Assembly: GCA_026119935.1 (NCBI GenBank)
Contig: JALRMH010000005.1
Span: forward strand, 1,054,001-1,118,000
DNA: 64,000 nucleotides
Direction: 5' to 3'
Source of the DNA: Endothia cerciana
Taxonomy: Eukaryota; Ascomycota; Sordariomycetes; Diaporthales; Cryphonectriaceae
Position 1 is the stretch's first letter; each line of letters begins with the position of its first letter. Below are positions 1 through 10,178 of this stretch, piece by piece. The position numbers and the translations under genes are program-made. A model generated the notes under the pieces. That model saw only the letters and a program-made list of their open reading frames with translations. It did not search any database and was not told where the DNA came from.

Positions 1-512
1 AGGTCGAGAGGCAGGGCGGCGGCTTCGAGCCGAGGCACGGCATCCTGGTCTGCGCCAACGAGATACGGAACCGAGGCCACCTGGAGGACATACTGGCGCA
101 CGAGATGGTGCACGCCTATGACGAGCTGAGGTTCGAGGTCGACTTCCGGGGCCAGAGGGACCTGAGGCAGGCTGCCTGCACCGAGGTAGGCTACCGTTCT
201 TCCCTGCCACTCTCTGAGGGCTGACGTCGGTGGGGGGGGGGGGGGGTTGGAGATGATGGCTAACGCTGGGCTTACGCTGGACAGATACGGGCGTCGATGC
301 TGAGCGGCGAGTGCAGGTTCACAAGGGAGTTCTGGACAAGAAGCAACTGGAGGCTGACGGAGCAGTTCCAGGACTGCGTCAGGCGGCGCGCGGTGCACTC
401 CATGATGGCACGGCCCTGGGTCAAGGACGACGTGCAGGCGGTCAAGGTCGTGAACGAGGTGTGGGATTCGTGTTTCTCGGACACCAGGCCGTTTGACGAG
501 GTGTACAGATGA
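1..512 (+). CDS. ATP23: Mitochondrial inner-membrane metalloprotease Atp23, 3' part
   Basis: The gene is cut by the left window edge. Exon to 185, intron 186–284 (GTAGGC…ACAG), final exon 285–512. The first full codon is at 3. The protein carries the zinc-protease motif HEMVH within 'LAHEMVHAYDELRF', and across the splice junction the conserved 'CTE/IRAS.LSGECRF' stretch of the Atp23 family. Atp23 (M76 family) works in the intermembrane space on the inner membrane: it removes the presequence of the Atp6 subunit and helps assemble the Fo sector. The C-terminal exon ends normally ('RPFDEVYR', stop at 512). The intron contains a run of 15 G (232–246). Assignment is secure from the motif and flanking conserved residues; the N-terminus is outside the window. 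Confidence 0.93.
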
Positions 513-899
513 GGCCGGGGACACACATAGACACGACACAGGCAGGATACCAATGATACCACCACTCCACGCTCTGACGCTTGAACAGGTGTTGCATTCT
601 CAAACACGGTAGTATCGTCCACGGAGCTGGTGCGCGCCCTTTGTGCTGTGTCCTGCGCTCCCGTGGACATTGATCTCGGCTTCTTGTATATAGCAGTGGG
701 GGGTCGGACTTGTAAGGACCGCAAAGCGCTGGAAATGCCAATAAAACGCCCCTTGACCTGAACACCCATGAAGGCCATCCCAACGGCGCGTGACCAAACG
801 CCAAACAAATGTAAAGTGTATAATGCGATCATCCACCTCCTACCCACTAGGCCTTTCACAGTACGGCCTTGCTTAACCCGCGTTCGTGGGTCTCCATGA

Positions 900-2440
900 T
901 CACCTCGATTTTTCTCGGTTCGAGGCACGCTCTCCCTTCACGCAGTGCTTCAGGATCCAGGGGTGCTCTTGTACGGCTTCCAACGGGAGTCTCTTCTCCG
1001 GATCCAACACGAGCAGCTACAGGAGGAAGTCAGCCAATTAGGTCCCCTGTTGAGAAGGCTTCCCAAAGAAGATAGTTTATCACTATCATACGTCTTATAA
1101 TAGCTATTTTCATGATAGTGATTTTGCTTCCCTTTCTGGTTGTTGTGGGTCGTCTTTCCTCTTTGGCAAACACACAATCCGAAAGGGAAATGGGGGCCAA
1201 GAGATGAAACTGAATACTTCAAACTCACCTTCTTGATGAGGTCTCTAGCCTCAGGGCTGACAAATGACGGGATGCTCATGTCTGCTCGCGCAATTCGCCG
1301 CTGTGTCATCACCGGAGTGTCCTCAAAAGGCGCCTCGCCGACCAGGAACTCGTACGTCAAGACACCCAGGCTCCAGAGATCGACCTTTTCGTCGTAAGAG
1401 TTGTCCTTGGTCCCCGACTTGATCATCTCCGGGGGGAGATAGTCCAGGGTGCCGCACAGCGTAGCTCTCCGGCGGTTGGGCGCATGGACACTCCAGCCAA
1501 AATCGGACAGTTTGATCTCGTCGTGCACGCCGACGAGAATATTCTCGGGTTTGATATCTCGGTGGATGACATGCTTGCGGTGTAGGTATTTCAACGCGGA
1601 GGCCATCTGGGCGACGTACTGTGCGGCTTTCCACTCTGGGAATCGGCTCTCCTTGCGCAGCAGCTTGTACAACTCGCCCTGGCCGGCGAACTCGAGGATC
1701 AGGAAGATTCGCTTAGGGTCGTGGAAGTGGCCGAACAGGCGCAGGATGTTGGGATGTCGCAGGTTGCTCTGAATCTCGATCTCGCGACGGACCTGCTTCT
1801 CGACTCCGGAGCCCTGCTGCAGCTCTGACTTGTAGAGCACCTTCAGCGCGCAGATGAAGCCGCTCGTGCGTTCCTTGACGAGGTAGACACGTCCGAACTT
1901 GCCCTTGCCGAGGGGTTTGCCAATCTCGAACATGCCCAGGTGAAAAGTCCGAGGCTCATCGAGGAGTGTGACAGCCTGAGAGTATCGCTCACTCTCGGAC
2001 TCGTCGGAGGGACGGGAGGATGAGGAGGATGAGCTGGCGTAGCTGGTTTTGTCCTTCTTGGTCGGTGATGGAGGGTTGCTCGCGTGGACCTTGCGGGTTG
2101 CTGCCTTCGATTGGATGGTGAGCGCCGCGGGCTGGTAGGTCTTCTTGGTAGGCGAAGGGGGATTGGCGCTTGACGAGGAGGCGGCGGCTTTCCGCTGTAC
2201 GGTCTGCGAGGGCAGAGTCACTGTGGCGACTGTGTTGGTGCTTTGGGATTGCAGGGCGACCTTGAAGAGGTTCGGTCGGCTGGTGGATTGAGCGAGCTAC
2301 AAGTGGGAGGCAGCAATGTGAGTGTTGTGATGCATCTGGGACGACGAGGTTCAGCCTACCTTGGAAGATTTGTATACGGGCTCGTTCTCGTCTGTTATCG
2401 ACATGCGCTGGAAGCCAGCCTCTAGCGTTCTTGTCGCCAT
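900..2440 (-). CDS. IPL1: Aurora family serine/threonine kinase (Ipl1/Ark1-like)
   Basis: Three exons on the minus strand: 2440–2360, 2296–1229 and 1016–900 (introns of 63 and 212 nt), giving 421 residues. The start ATG at 2440 gives 'MATRTLEAGF', the usual N-terminus of filamentous fungal Aurora kinases, and the reading phase is kept across both introns. Residues 1–145 are disordered and carry the sequence NPPSPTKK twice, a CDK-type S-P-x-K site. The kinase domain runs from about 150 to 400: GKGKFGRV glycine loop, Lys179, HRDIKPEN with Asp274, DFGWS with Asp292, and the Aurora-type T-loop RRATLCGTLDYLPPEM with Thr306. The last exon adds the C-lobe end 'LLVLDPEKRLPLEAV…HPWI'. Aurora B/Ipl1 is the catalytic subunit of the chromosomal passenger complex and corrects kinetochore–microtubule attachment. 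All catalytic residues are present. Confidence 0.95.
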
Positions 2441-5400
2441 CGTGTTGCCTGACGCTGATGAAGGCTGGTAGGATGAGAACGATTGTTGTTGGGGATGAGT
2501 GTTTGTAGGTATTGTTAGGTGGTAGACAAGACTGATCTGATTTGCAACCGGGAAGACCCAGGATTACTGCGGCTCTGGGTCGGGTGTGGCAGCTGGATGA
2601 ATTGAATCCTGCAAGGGGAGTGCAATTGAGAGGAACGGATCCGTAAGGGCGATTGTTGTGGGTTGTTGCCGGGCAACCAGCAGGTGGGGGTGTTGCCATG
2701 GGGAGGCTGGGCACTAACACAAGACCAGCGAGACAAGGTGGGTGCTTGTTAGTGCTGAGACAGCCTCACCAGCCACAAACTTTTCGTGCAGATAGCCTTG
2801 TGTCCTCCGCAGCAGACTAAAATCCGAACTTCGTCTAACCCTAGCCAGACAATGCCACAACGACATGCAGAACGACATGCAGAGGGGTCGACTACCCGAG
2901 AGCAAAAACCGTGATGGGACCAGACAACCAACGAGCATAATTAATACCATTAGAAATCTGTAAACCCCCGCTGTATTACCCTTCCACGGATGCAATCGAT
3001 GTTTGATGAAAACCAAAGATGACGACCTGTCTACTGTGTGAGGCTGACTAAAATCTCCCTCCTGGGTCCGTCCATAGCATGGACAAAGAGTTCTCGGCTT
3101 CGCACTAGTTTCCGCTACTAGATCATCGTGCTCTCCGAGTGCTCCTCATAGCAATTGCTCCTTATCATCCCGTACCTGAAGGACATGCGGATGTCTTACC
3201 GCTGCCACCTCATGAAGTTCAGTCACGTAATCCTGTCTAAACTAATGTTAGAGCCCATTCAACGTGCAGGCGTATGATAGTGTTGGAGGCGCACTGTGGA
3301 CCTCGGGGACTCGGAACTCTGCCCCGGCTCACGCGCAGGAATCCCTGGAAAACGGGACTAGACCTAGATGTATTCCATGAGTAGCAACGACAGTAATGTT
3401 TGAAAATGACACGGGCAAGCCGCGGGGTTGCTAGCCTAAATGCATGAAACGTCAACGTATGTGAGAAAAAAAGAGGGAGACAAGCTTCAGGGGTCTTTCG
3501 CAAAAGCGCCCAAGGTAGCGCACTCGCTACCAATTATAATGCTTGTGCTCTTGAATCCCCTCACCTCAGCTGGTATCGTGGACCTTTAAATAAATCAATG
3601 TGCAAAAAAGAAAAAAGCCCAAGACAGTTGAGATATCCTACGATATCTTGTCCAACTGATTCACGTACTCTGCACAAAGGTGCACCTGTTTTGATGGCTG
3701 GTAGAATTCATTTCGCGTTCCTACAAAGCAGATCTTACACCTACAAAGATGTCTGTGTGTAATCCTGGACCGTTTACCATGGTAAAAGTGAAGTGGTACC
3801 CTGATCGAGGCTTAGAAAGTTTGTGGAGCTAGGGGCCTAGGGACAGTCTAGATAGACTCACCCCGGTCGCCGCTCATGGTGAAGTAGAATGCAACTCGTT
3901 TGCTACTCGGCGAAGAAGCCTCCGAAGGCGAAGATAGTACATCGTGTGTCGGTAACTCGGATCAATGCCGCTGGGAATAGTGCCGCTAATAGGTCCGTTG
4001 ATGGTATTCGTTGATGAGCTTCGGTACGGAGCGAAAACGTTCATTATGTGGAGGAAGGCGACGACCAAGCACTTCCAAATGGATGGTCTCTAACCTAACC
4101 GTAGAATCGATCCTGATCGAAAGGCCTTGAGGATGGTGTGAAAGAGCATATTTAGTGTGCAAGAAGGCTGATGGCCTCCAGATCAAGCCCGAAGGATCCA
4201 GTCTAAAGCAAGCCGCAAATCTTTCCATTCATATGTCACACACATTCGTAGACCTTCTAGTTTAACCTTGAATCCATCGTTGCTAGTATATAGAAACGTG
4301 GTACCTCTGCCTCCACGAGACTTCCCTTGTCTTATTTGCTCTCTTTCACCCTCAGGATGAACTTTCTGTTGGTCCTTGTATGATTTCCCCTCTGTTTACC
4401 ATGTTCGATCTGCCGCCCACTTCGACCGGTCGTTCCATGAAAGGTCCGGCGACTGCTGAGATGCCGCTTGTGGTCGAGCCGCCAGGAGCTGTTGTTATGT
4501 GTTGCCATCCGTGCCACTGCCCACTGCCATCCCTAGAGACTGACACCTCCTTAGTGTAAGCTGCTAGGGAAGAGCATATCGTCGACTTCTGCCTTCAAGG
4601 ACTATCCCGTCGGTCTAGTTTCTGCCCCAGCTTACAAGGACTCAAGTTTGTCACGAATATCTATTTCCTTTGTATTTCTCGAGGTGCACACTATGCTCAT
4701 TTTGAGGAGCGTTTGAGTGCATATTGTGGTGAGGGCTCTGGAGCCAGGCATGCTTCTTGAGGCCTGCAACGAAAAAGGCTGATAAAACTATAATTGTAAC
4801 AAGGGCAAGGCATAGAAAGAAGAGAGTTCAGTTGATAATTCTTCGGAATAGGAGCGAGAGGTTATTTTCAGAGAGCATGGGAAAGAAAAGAAGAAAAATA
4901 AAAATGAAGCAGATTAGGTGTAACGCAGAGATACTTAGACTAGCGGTGTTCACACTAGCGGCTATCTATGAAGGCAATGTCAGGTTTAGAACAAGGGATC
5001 TGTGACAGTTAGCTGTACTAGTAGGAGTGAAAAAGGATCAAACTTGAATCACAACGTTATAATTCAGATGCTGGACTGGTTAAATCCTAGTGATGCCTCG
5101 TCATTACGTGAGCGCAAACCGCGCCAGTATCAAGCAGCTCCGGCCCAAGTCCTGTCTACAAGGTGAGCTATTTGGCTGTTGTGTTTAGTCATATGTTTAT
5201 CGTGGGTGTAATAAAGAGAAGGAGAAGGGAAAAAAATTAAAATTTGAAGACTGAATCTTAGATCTAGACTCTCCACGTCCTCGTGGAGATGGAGACCGCT
5301 AGGAATACATCTGCAAAGGGCTGTCATGTGTGGATTCAGGATTATGTCCATTTTGGAATGGATAGCATTACATAGGCCACAAATTTTGCGGAAATATCTG

Positions 5401-6423
5401 CATCAGGACGTTGATCAGATACAGACTCTCGATAAGTTGTGGTAATTAGTATTTACACCCCAAAGATACTCAACTAGGTTCCCAAAGCACAGCCTAGTTG
5501 ACAGGCAATATGACTGACCAGCTGGCCGGGAAGACCGGAAAAACTGTAATGCAGAAGATGTTGCTGGAAGAGTGTGTTGGGTTACTGCTACAAAAAAAAG
5601 AAGTAGGGAACCGACTAGATTGCAGTTTCCGACTCCCCAGTTCAATTCCAGCAGTATGCATCATTTAATACATACTTGAAGTGTACGGTATGATTCAATT
5701 ATCACGAACGTGATGGTGAAGCTTCTCTTGAAAGATCAAAGCGTCATTGATACTGTCAAAGTGTTGATAAAGTACTCGGATTGTGAGTTTGATAATCTGT
5801 AGCCGGTCTCAAGAAGCATGTAACCCATCGCTAAGAGCCGATGATATTCAATAAGAGTCTGCGGCGGAGTATATATAAATTGATCCCTGCCTTTTGGGTG
5901 TTGTGCTGATTGTTTCGCCGGACATCTCACGTCGACAACGACCACTTTTCCCCCAGAGGCTGTGTAGCCTTGTCTGTGCACTGATGTTGGCTTTTGCAGG
6001 GGTGTTATGTAAGCGACAAACCCCAACCCAGCTGGGTGTCCACCCGATCCCGCCCGCCATGTTTTGGTAGCGGCCGTATTTACGAAGTTGACCCAAGTTG
6101 AGACTTCCTTATATCGCCAAAATCAAACGTCATCGCATCTGATCGAGAAGACAAGCAACACGCCATATTGTGAATCCACTTCAGAATTTGAATCTACCCA
6201 AGCTGCCTTCAGGCAGGGCTCTATTTGACACACAGCACAGCTACTTTTAAGTAGGGCGCCTAGCGGAATCCTGACAAGTGCCTCCGGTCTCAACAACCCT
6301 CTCATCCACCCTGCGGTACCCAGGCTCATCCACCAAGAGGTCATCGGCCCCCTCGGATCCAGGCACCTGCGAACCTCAAGGAATGAGAACACCTTATACC
6401 CCGTCTCACACTCACCATCCAAG
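2441..6423. other. Long stretch without a recognisable gene
   Basis: Nearly 4 kb between the divergent IPL1 and TIP41 starts, which is long for this otherwise dense region. The few open frames are under about 110 codons and none resembles a known protein. 4740–5260 and 5400–5880 are noticeably A+T-rich with many TA steps and short A/T runs. The stretch must hold both promoters and 5' leaders. It may also hold decayed repeat DNA, but I see no terminal repeats or transposase motif. Confidence 0.5.
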
Positions 6424-7362
6424 ATGTACCACATCACCTCCCCCAACGAGCCCTACCCCGACCCCACCATGCTCGCACAGGCCACCACCACCCACACCCA
6501 GGGCCCCTTCGTCATCTCCTCCCGCAAGCTCCCCATATCCAAGTCCGGCCCCATAGACGACATGTCCTGCCGCCTGGGGATCCCCATCCCGGAGATGATC
6601 TTCGGCGACAACCTCGTGGCCGTACAACACAAGCCCTCGGGCTGGGGCATCGAGTTCACGGCCGAGGCCGCGCTGGACAGCGTCGACAAGACGGGCGCGA
6701 ACATGCTGCAGGTCGCGTACGCCGGGGAGTGGAGCAGCTCGCGGGAGAGGAGCTCCGCGCACGACATCAGGGAGGTGGTCAAGCCCTACGACTGGAGCTA
6801 CTCCACGACGTACGCCGGCACCGAGAGGCCCGCCTCCGCCTCCTCGCCCTCCGGGTCCGGGAGGCTGGAGCCCGCGCCCGAGGAGTCGATACCGCTGGAG
6901 CTGCTGAGGCGGCGCGATCCGATCCTCTTCTTTGACGAGGTCGTCCTGTTCGAGAGCGAGCTGGACGACAATGGCATCAGCGTGTACAGCGTCAAGGTCC
7001 GCGTGATGGCGCAGCGCATGCTGCTGCTTGCGCGGTTGTACATGAGGCTGGACAATGTGGTGGTGCGGGTGAGGGATACAAGGCTGTATGTGGACTTTGC
7101 GAAGGAGAAGGTGATCAGGGAGTACACAGCGAAGGAGGACAATTTTGAAAATGTCAAGAAGGTGAGCTCTCGTCTACGGGCGCGGGGGGCGGGGGGCGTT
7201 CTTGATGAAGGAGATTCGGCACTGACTTCTTCATGGCAGGACCTGCTCATGTCGGGACTATTACCCGACGCCGTTACCGCCGCGCTACGAGACGCCAACC
7301 AGGTCGCGCAGTTGCTTCCGGTGGTAGAGCAGCGGGTGGACAGCATTACTCTCTCTTCATGA
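6424..7362 (+). CDS. TIP41: TIP41-like TOR-pathway regulator
   Basis: Two exons, 6424–7161 and 7240–7362, with an intron 7162–7239 (GTGAGC…GGCAG), giving 286 residues. The family signature is clear: 'TTHTQGPFVISSRKLPISK', 'LGIPIPEMIFGDN' and 'ILFFDEVVLFESELDDNG', ending in 'LLPDAVTAALRDANQVAQLLP'. Tip41 binds the PP2A regulator Tap42 and the PP2A-family catalytic subunits, and acts downstream of TORC1 in nutrient signalling in the cytosol. The start is the first ATG of the conserved frame. A serine-rich insert (about residues 135–155) precedes the core. Oddity: the 78 nt intron is a multiple of three and has no in-frame stop, so an unspliced mRNA would encode a protein with 26 extra residues. 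The intron call rests on its splice sites and on the interruption of the conserved C-terminal block. Confidence 0.93.
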   Translation: MYHITSPNEPYPDPTMLAQATTTHTQGPFVISSRKLPISKSGPIDDMSCRLGIPIPEMIFGDNLVAVQHKPSGWGIEFTAEAALDSVDKTGANMLQVAYAGEWSSSRERSSAHDIREVVKPYDWSYSTTYAGTERPASASSPSGSGRLEPAPEESIPLELLRRRDPILFFDEVVLFESELDDNGISVYSVKVRVMAQRMLLLARLYMRLDNVVVRVRDTRLYVDFAKEKVIREYTAKEDNFENVKKVSSRLRARGAGGVLDEGDSALTSSWQDLLMSGLLPDAVTAALRDANQVAQLLPVVEQRVDSITLSS

Positions 7363-7825
7363 TTCCTTCTATGGCCATAGATGGAAAAGTTATGCTACTT
7401 GGGTGGAGACTTTTTTCGGTGAACGGGTCTCATCTTGGACAATTCCGCTGCTGTCGAGGCGATGGTGAATCTTGCTATGCCATTGCTTGTTCCGAGAACC
7501 TGCGCTGCTGGCGGGTTCGCTCCTGGTGACATCTGGGTAGTAAGTCTACTTGCTGTCAAGATATTAAGGAATACGCGCATATCAAGGAGGGCCCTAAGAT
7601 GAAGCAAGTTGGATCATCCATTGCAGCTAGTCAGGGGTATGTAGGGAAAGCCATGCAGCGACCCGCCCTCGCGCCGTCATCCAAACTATCACCGATATCA
7701 AGCCGAGCTAGGGGTTTATGATACCTCGCAATCATGTGAGACACAATAATCAGAAGACCCTCCGTCGTTTATCATTGAATGCTCCCATCTCGACGTGCTT
7801 GGGCACAGTCTGATGTTGTCATGCC

Positions 7826-9661
7826 TTAACGGCCCTCAGGCAAATCAGAAGAAGGCTCAACAACCTCCTCAAAGTCCAACTCCCACTGGTCCACCTCCTT
7901 GAATTTCCTCGATGCGGCCTTCAACTCGTCTCCCAATCCAAGAGTCATGGTAGTCTCATCATTGACATCAGCCTCGAACGCGGTGTCATCACGTGGCGGA
8001 GAAGATTCCCCAATGACCTCGATAGAGTCGCCTTCAGTGGCATTCTCTTTGTCGAAGCTGCGAGATCCATATTTCCGTCGGGTGGTGCGCCTCGCTGGTG
8101 CAGGGGCGGTGGTCTTGGCATGTTTGGTTTTGTTGGCCTTGGATGACCCGTTGAGGGGTCTAGAAGATTTCTTCTTCGCGGCTCGGCGAGGCAGCTCCTC
8201 TTTCTCTGATGCGCTGCTCTCCTCATCCTCTATGTCGTAATCATCCTTCCGTGCCTTGCGGCGCCGACGCGGCAACAGTGCCTCTAGGTCAGCAGTAGAT
8301 AGCTTCGGCGACTCTTTCCGCTTGTCCATGGCAGCAGCCTTGGCTGCTTTAAAGTTGGGCGAGTGCGTGAGGGATGGTGGCTCGGAGAGCTCCGACATGT
8401 CGTCATCCAGGGGCGGCGTCTTGGCCCGCGATGGTGGATGCCCGTGGTGTTTCTTCCCCAGGTTCCTCAGTGAGGGCCATCCCGTAGAACTGCCCTCGCG
8501 CGAGCTGCTGCTTGCTGGTGGTGCAAGAATGTCATCGTCGAGCTCTAGGCTGGCAAGGCGCCTGGGCTCGACAAAGCTTGGAGGAGATGATCGAAAGTCC
8601 ATCTCAACGGACTGGTGGATCTTCTCCGCCTCCTCGATAGCCTGCCTCTTCGCTGCCTCGCCTTCATGAGCCTCCGTAGACTTTCTCTTCTTAGAACGCG
8701 TCTCGCGTCCACCTTCAGCCTGCACCTCAGCTCCAAGAGCCTCCTTAGCCCTCTTTGCACCTCGCGACACCCTGATGGGCGTGCCCTCCGCCTCAGGCAA
8801 GAATGACTCCTCCACCTCACTCTCCACCGCATCGCCATTGTCAACCTCGTCCCCACTCGCCGCGCTTGTAGCGCGCGACCGCTGCAGTCCCAACGAGGCC
8901 TTCTGCGCCGAACTCAGTAGGATACTCGGCTGTCTCTGACGCCTCTTGAAATTTCCCAAGCTGAACATCGAACTCAGCCCCGGCGTAGTCGGACCACGGC
9001 TGCTCGGCCGAATCGGCGCGTCGTCCTTGCCGACGATACTGCTCTGTCTCCGGCGCGTTCGGCCTGGCTGACGCCCAAACACGCTCACGTTGAAGGTCGA
9101 TGTATCGGCGCTCCTCGTGCCGCCACCATGCGAACCCGAGCCCTCGCCGTGCACCGTCGCATCAAAGCTGCTGTCCAGGTTCCCAAAGATCTCGGAGTCC
9201 CCAATCTCCATGCCCGACAGCTCCCCGCCCCCGCGCCCTCTACCACCTCCACCAAGGAGCGACGAGACCTCCATTGTGATATCCTTCCGCCCGGTCTCCA
9301 CGACAGGGCTGTCGATTGCATCCGTCGTCGTCGAGGTGAGGTCGTCGAGACGCGCCATCGCCGCGTCACGGCCGGCTCGGGAGGCGGAGAGCGCTGCACT
9401 GGCGGCACGGCTTCGTGTGCCTCGCTTGGCTGGACGCGCCGAGGTCGGGTTGTTGACTGCGGAGGTTTCTTTTGCTTGGCGCTGGCGCTCGATTTCGCGG
9501 TCGCTGACGTCGTAGATGTCCGTCTCGTCTGATCGAACTGGCGCCACTGCCTCGTCAGGCTTTGTGGCGGCAACAGGTGCGCTGGTTGTGGGTTCAGAGG
9601 AGATCGAGGACTCGCCGCCGCGTCGAGTCGAGGCGACTCGTGATCGAGTAGGGCGCGGCAT
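7826..9661 (-). CDS. Uncharacterised basic, serine-rich nuclear-type protein
   Basis: A single uninterrupted frame of 611 codons starting at ATG 9661. I do not recognise the family. The product is mostly disordered and rich in Ser, Arg, Lys and acidic blocks. It has an early 'DIYDVSDREIERQR' stretch, several candidate nuclear localisation signals (RSKKRKST, LPRRRRKARK, RRTTRRKYG) and glycine-rich 'GGGGRGRGGG'. The C-terminus is acidic and aromatic ('DQWELDFEEVVEP'). The N-terminal and C-terminal blocks, the PRRRRK segment and the KYGSRSFDKEN segment look more constrained than the linkers. Composition suggests a chromatin or kinetochore-associated protein, but this is inference only. It lies 518 bp downstream of YPP1 on the same strand. 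Confidence 0.8.
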   Translation of the reverse strand: MPRPTRSRVASTRRGGESSISSEPTTSAPVAATKPDEAVAPVRSDETDIYDVSDREIERQRQAKETSAVNNPTSARPAKRGTRSRAASAALSASRAGRDAAMARLDDLTSTTTDAIDSPVVETGRKDITMEVSSLLGGGGRGRGGGELSGMEIGDSEIFGNLDSSFDATVHGEGSGSHGGGTRSADTSTFNVSVFGRQPGRTRRRQSSIVGKDDAPIRPSSRGPTTPGLSSMFSLGNFKRRQRQPSILLSSAQKASLGLQRSRATSAASGDEVDNGDAVESEVEESFLPEAEGTPIRVSRGAKRAKEALGAEVQAEGGRETRSKKRKSTEAHEGEAAKRQAIEEAEKIHQSVEMDFRSSPPSFVEPRRLASLELDDDILAPPASSSSREGSSTGWPSLRNLGKKHHGHPPSRAKTPPLDDDMSELSEPPSLTHSPNFKAAKAAAMDKRKESPKLSTADLEALLPRRRRKARKDDYDIEDEESSASEKEELPRRAAKKKSSRPLNGSSKANKTKHAKTTAPAPARRTTRRKYGSRSFDKENATEGDSIEVIGESSPPRDDTAFEADVNDETTMTLGLGDELKAASRKFKEVDQWELDFEEVVEPSSDLPEGR

Positions 9662-10133
9662 GGCGTGCGGTATATGTCGGGCTTGGGACAGGAAGATACT
9701 CTGTTGTCGAGACCAACGGGTAATTCGCGACCAGTCTTGAGGGTGTCGATTGCGTCAACGAGCGTACGGTCTACAATGTATTTGGTACATGTAAGGATTT
9801 GGGCGTGTGGGTGGGCTTGGTGGAGAAAAACAATTCTGGGACGACCAAACAAGACGCGTACCGCGACCTGGTTCGTGCGCCGGGGAAGCGCAGGGGTCCT
9901 GCGGGGGTCTTGGCTTACACGGCGGACACCCTCGTCAGGTGCTTATTTCACTTCTGGCGAAAGCGTGAGTACGGCTGAATTCATCTTGTTTCCTTTTTGC
10001 AGATGCAAGCGCGTGAACACCTGTTCCTCGTCAACAAGGCAAGCAGAGAAATACCGTCTTCTCTCCCAGCCCGCGACGTAAATTCTATACGAGGTCCAAC
10101 TGGCCTGGCAAAATACTATATACAAAGCGAAGC

Positions 10134-10156
10134 AAAAAAAAAAAAAAAAAAAAAAA
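10134..10156. repeat. Poly(A) run of 23 (T run on the minus strand)
   Basis: Twenty-three consecutive A on the plus strand, starting 22 bp beyond the YPP1 stop in the direction of its transcription, so it lies in the YPP1 3' region as a U tract. It could be a simple-sequence expansion or the scar of a retroposed tail. No retroelement sequence adjoins it. Confidence 0.9.
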
Positions 10157-10178
10157 TTCCCCCCTCGCGACTCGTAAA

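Noticed and set aside
272..928. 218-codon minus-strand frame opposite ATP23
   Set aside because: It lies antisense to the recognised ATP23 exon and has no protein-like features.
5600..5650. B-box-like string (AGTTCAATTCC) suggesting a tRNA
   Set aside because: The T stem does not pair and no matching A box or acceptor stem is present.
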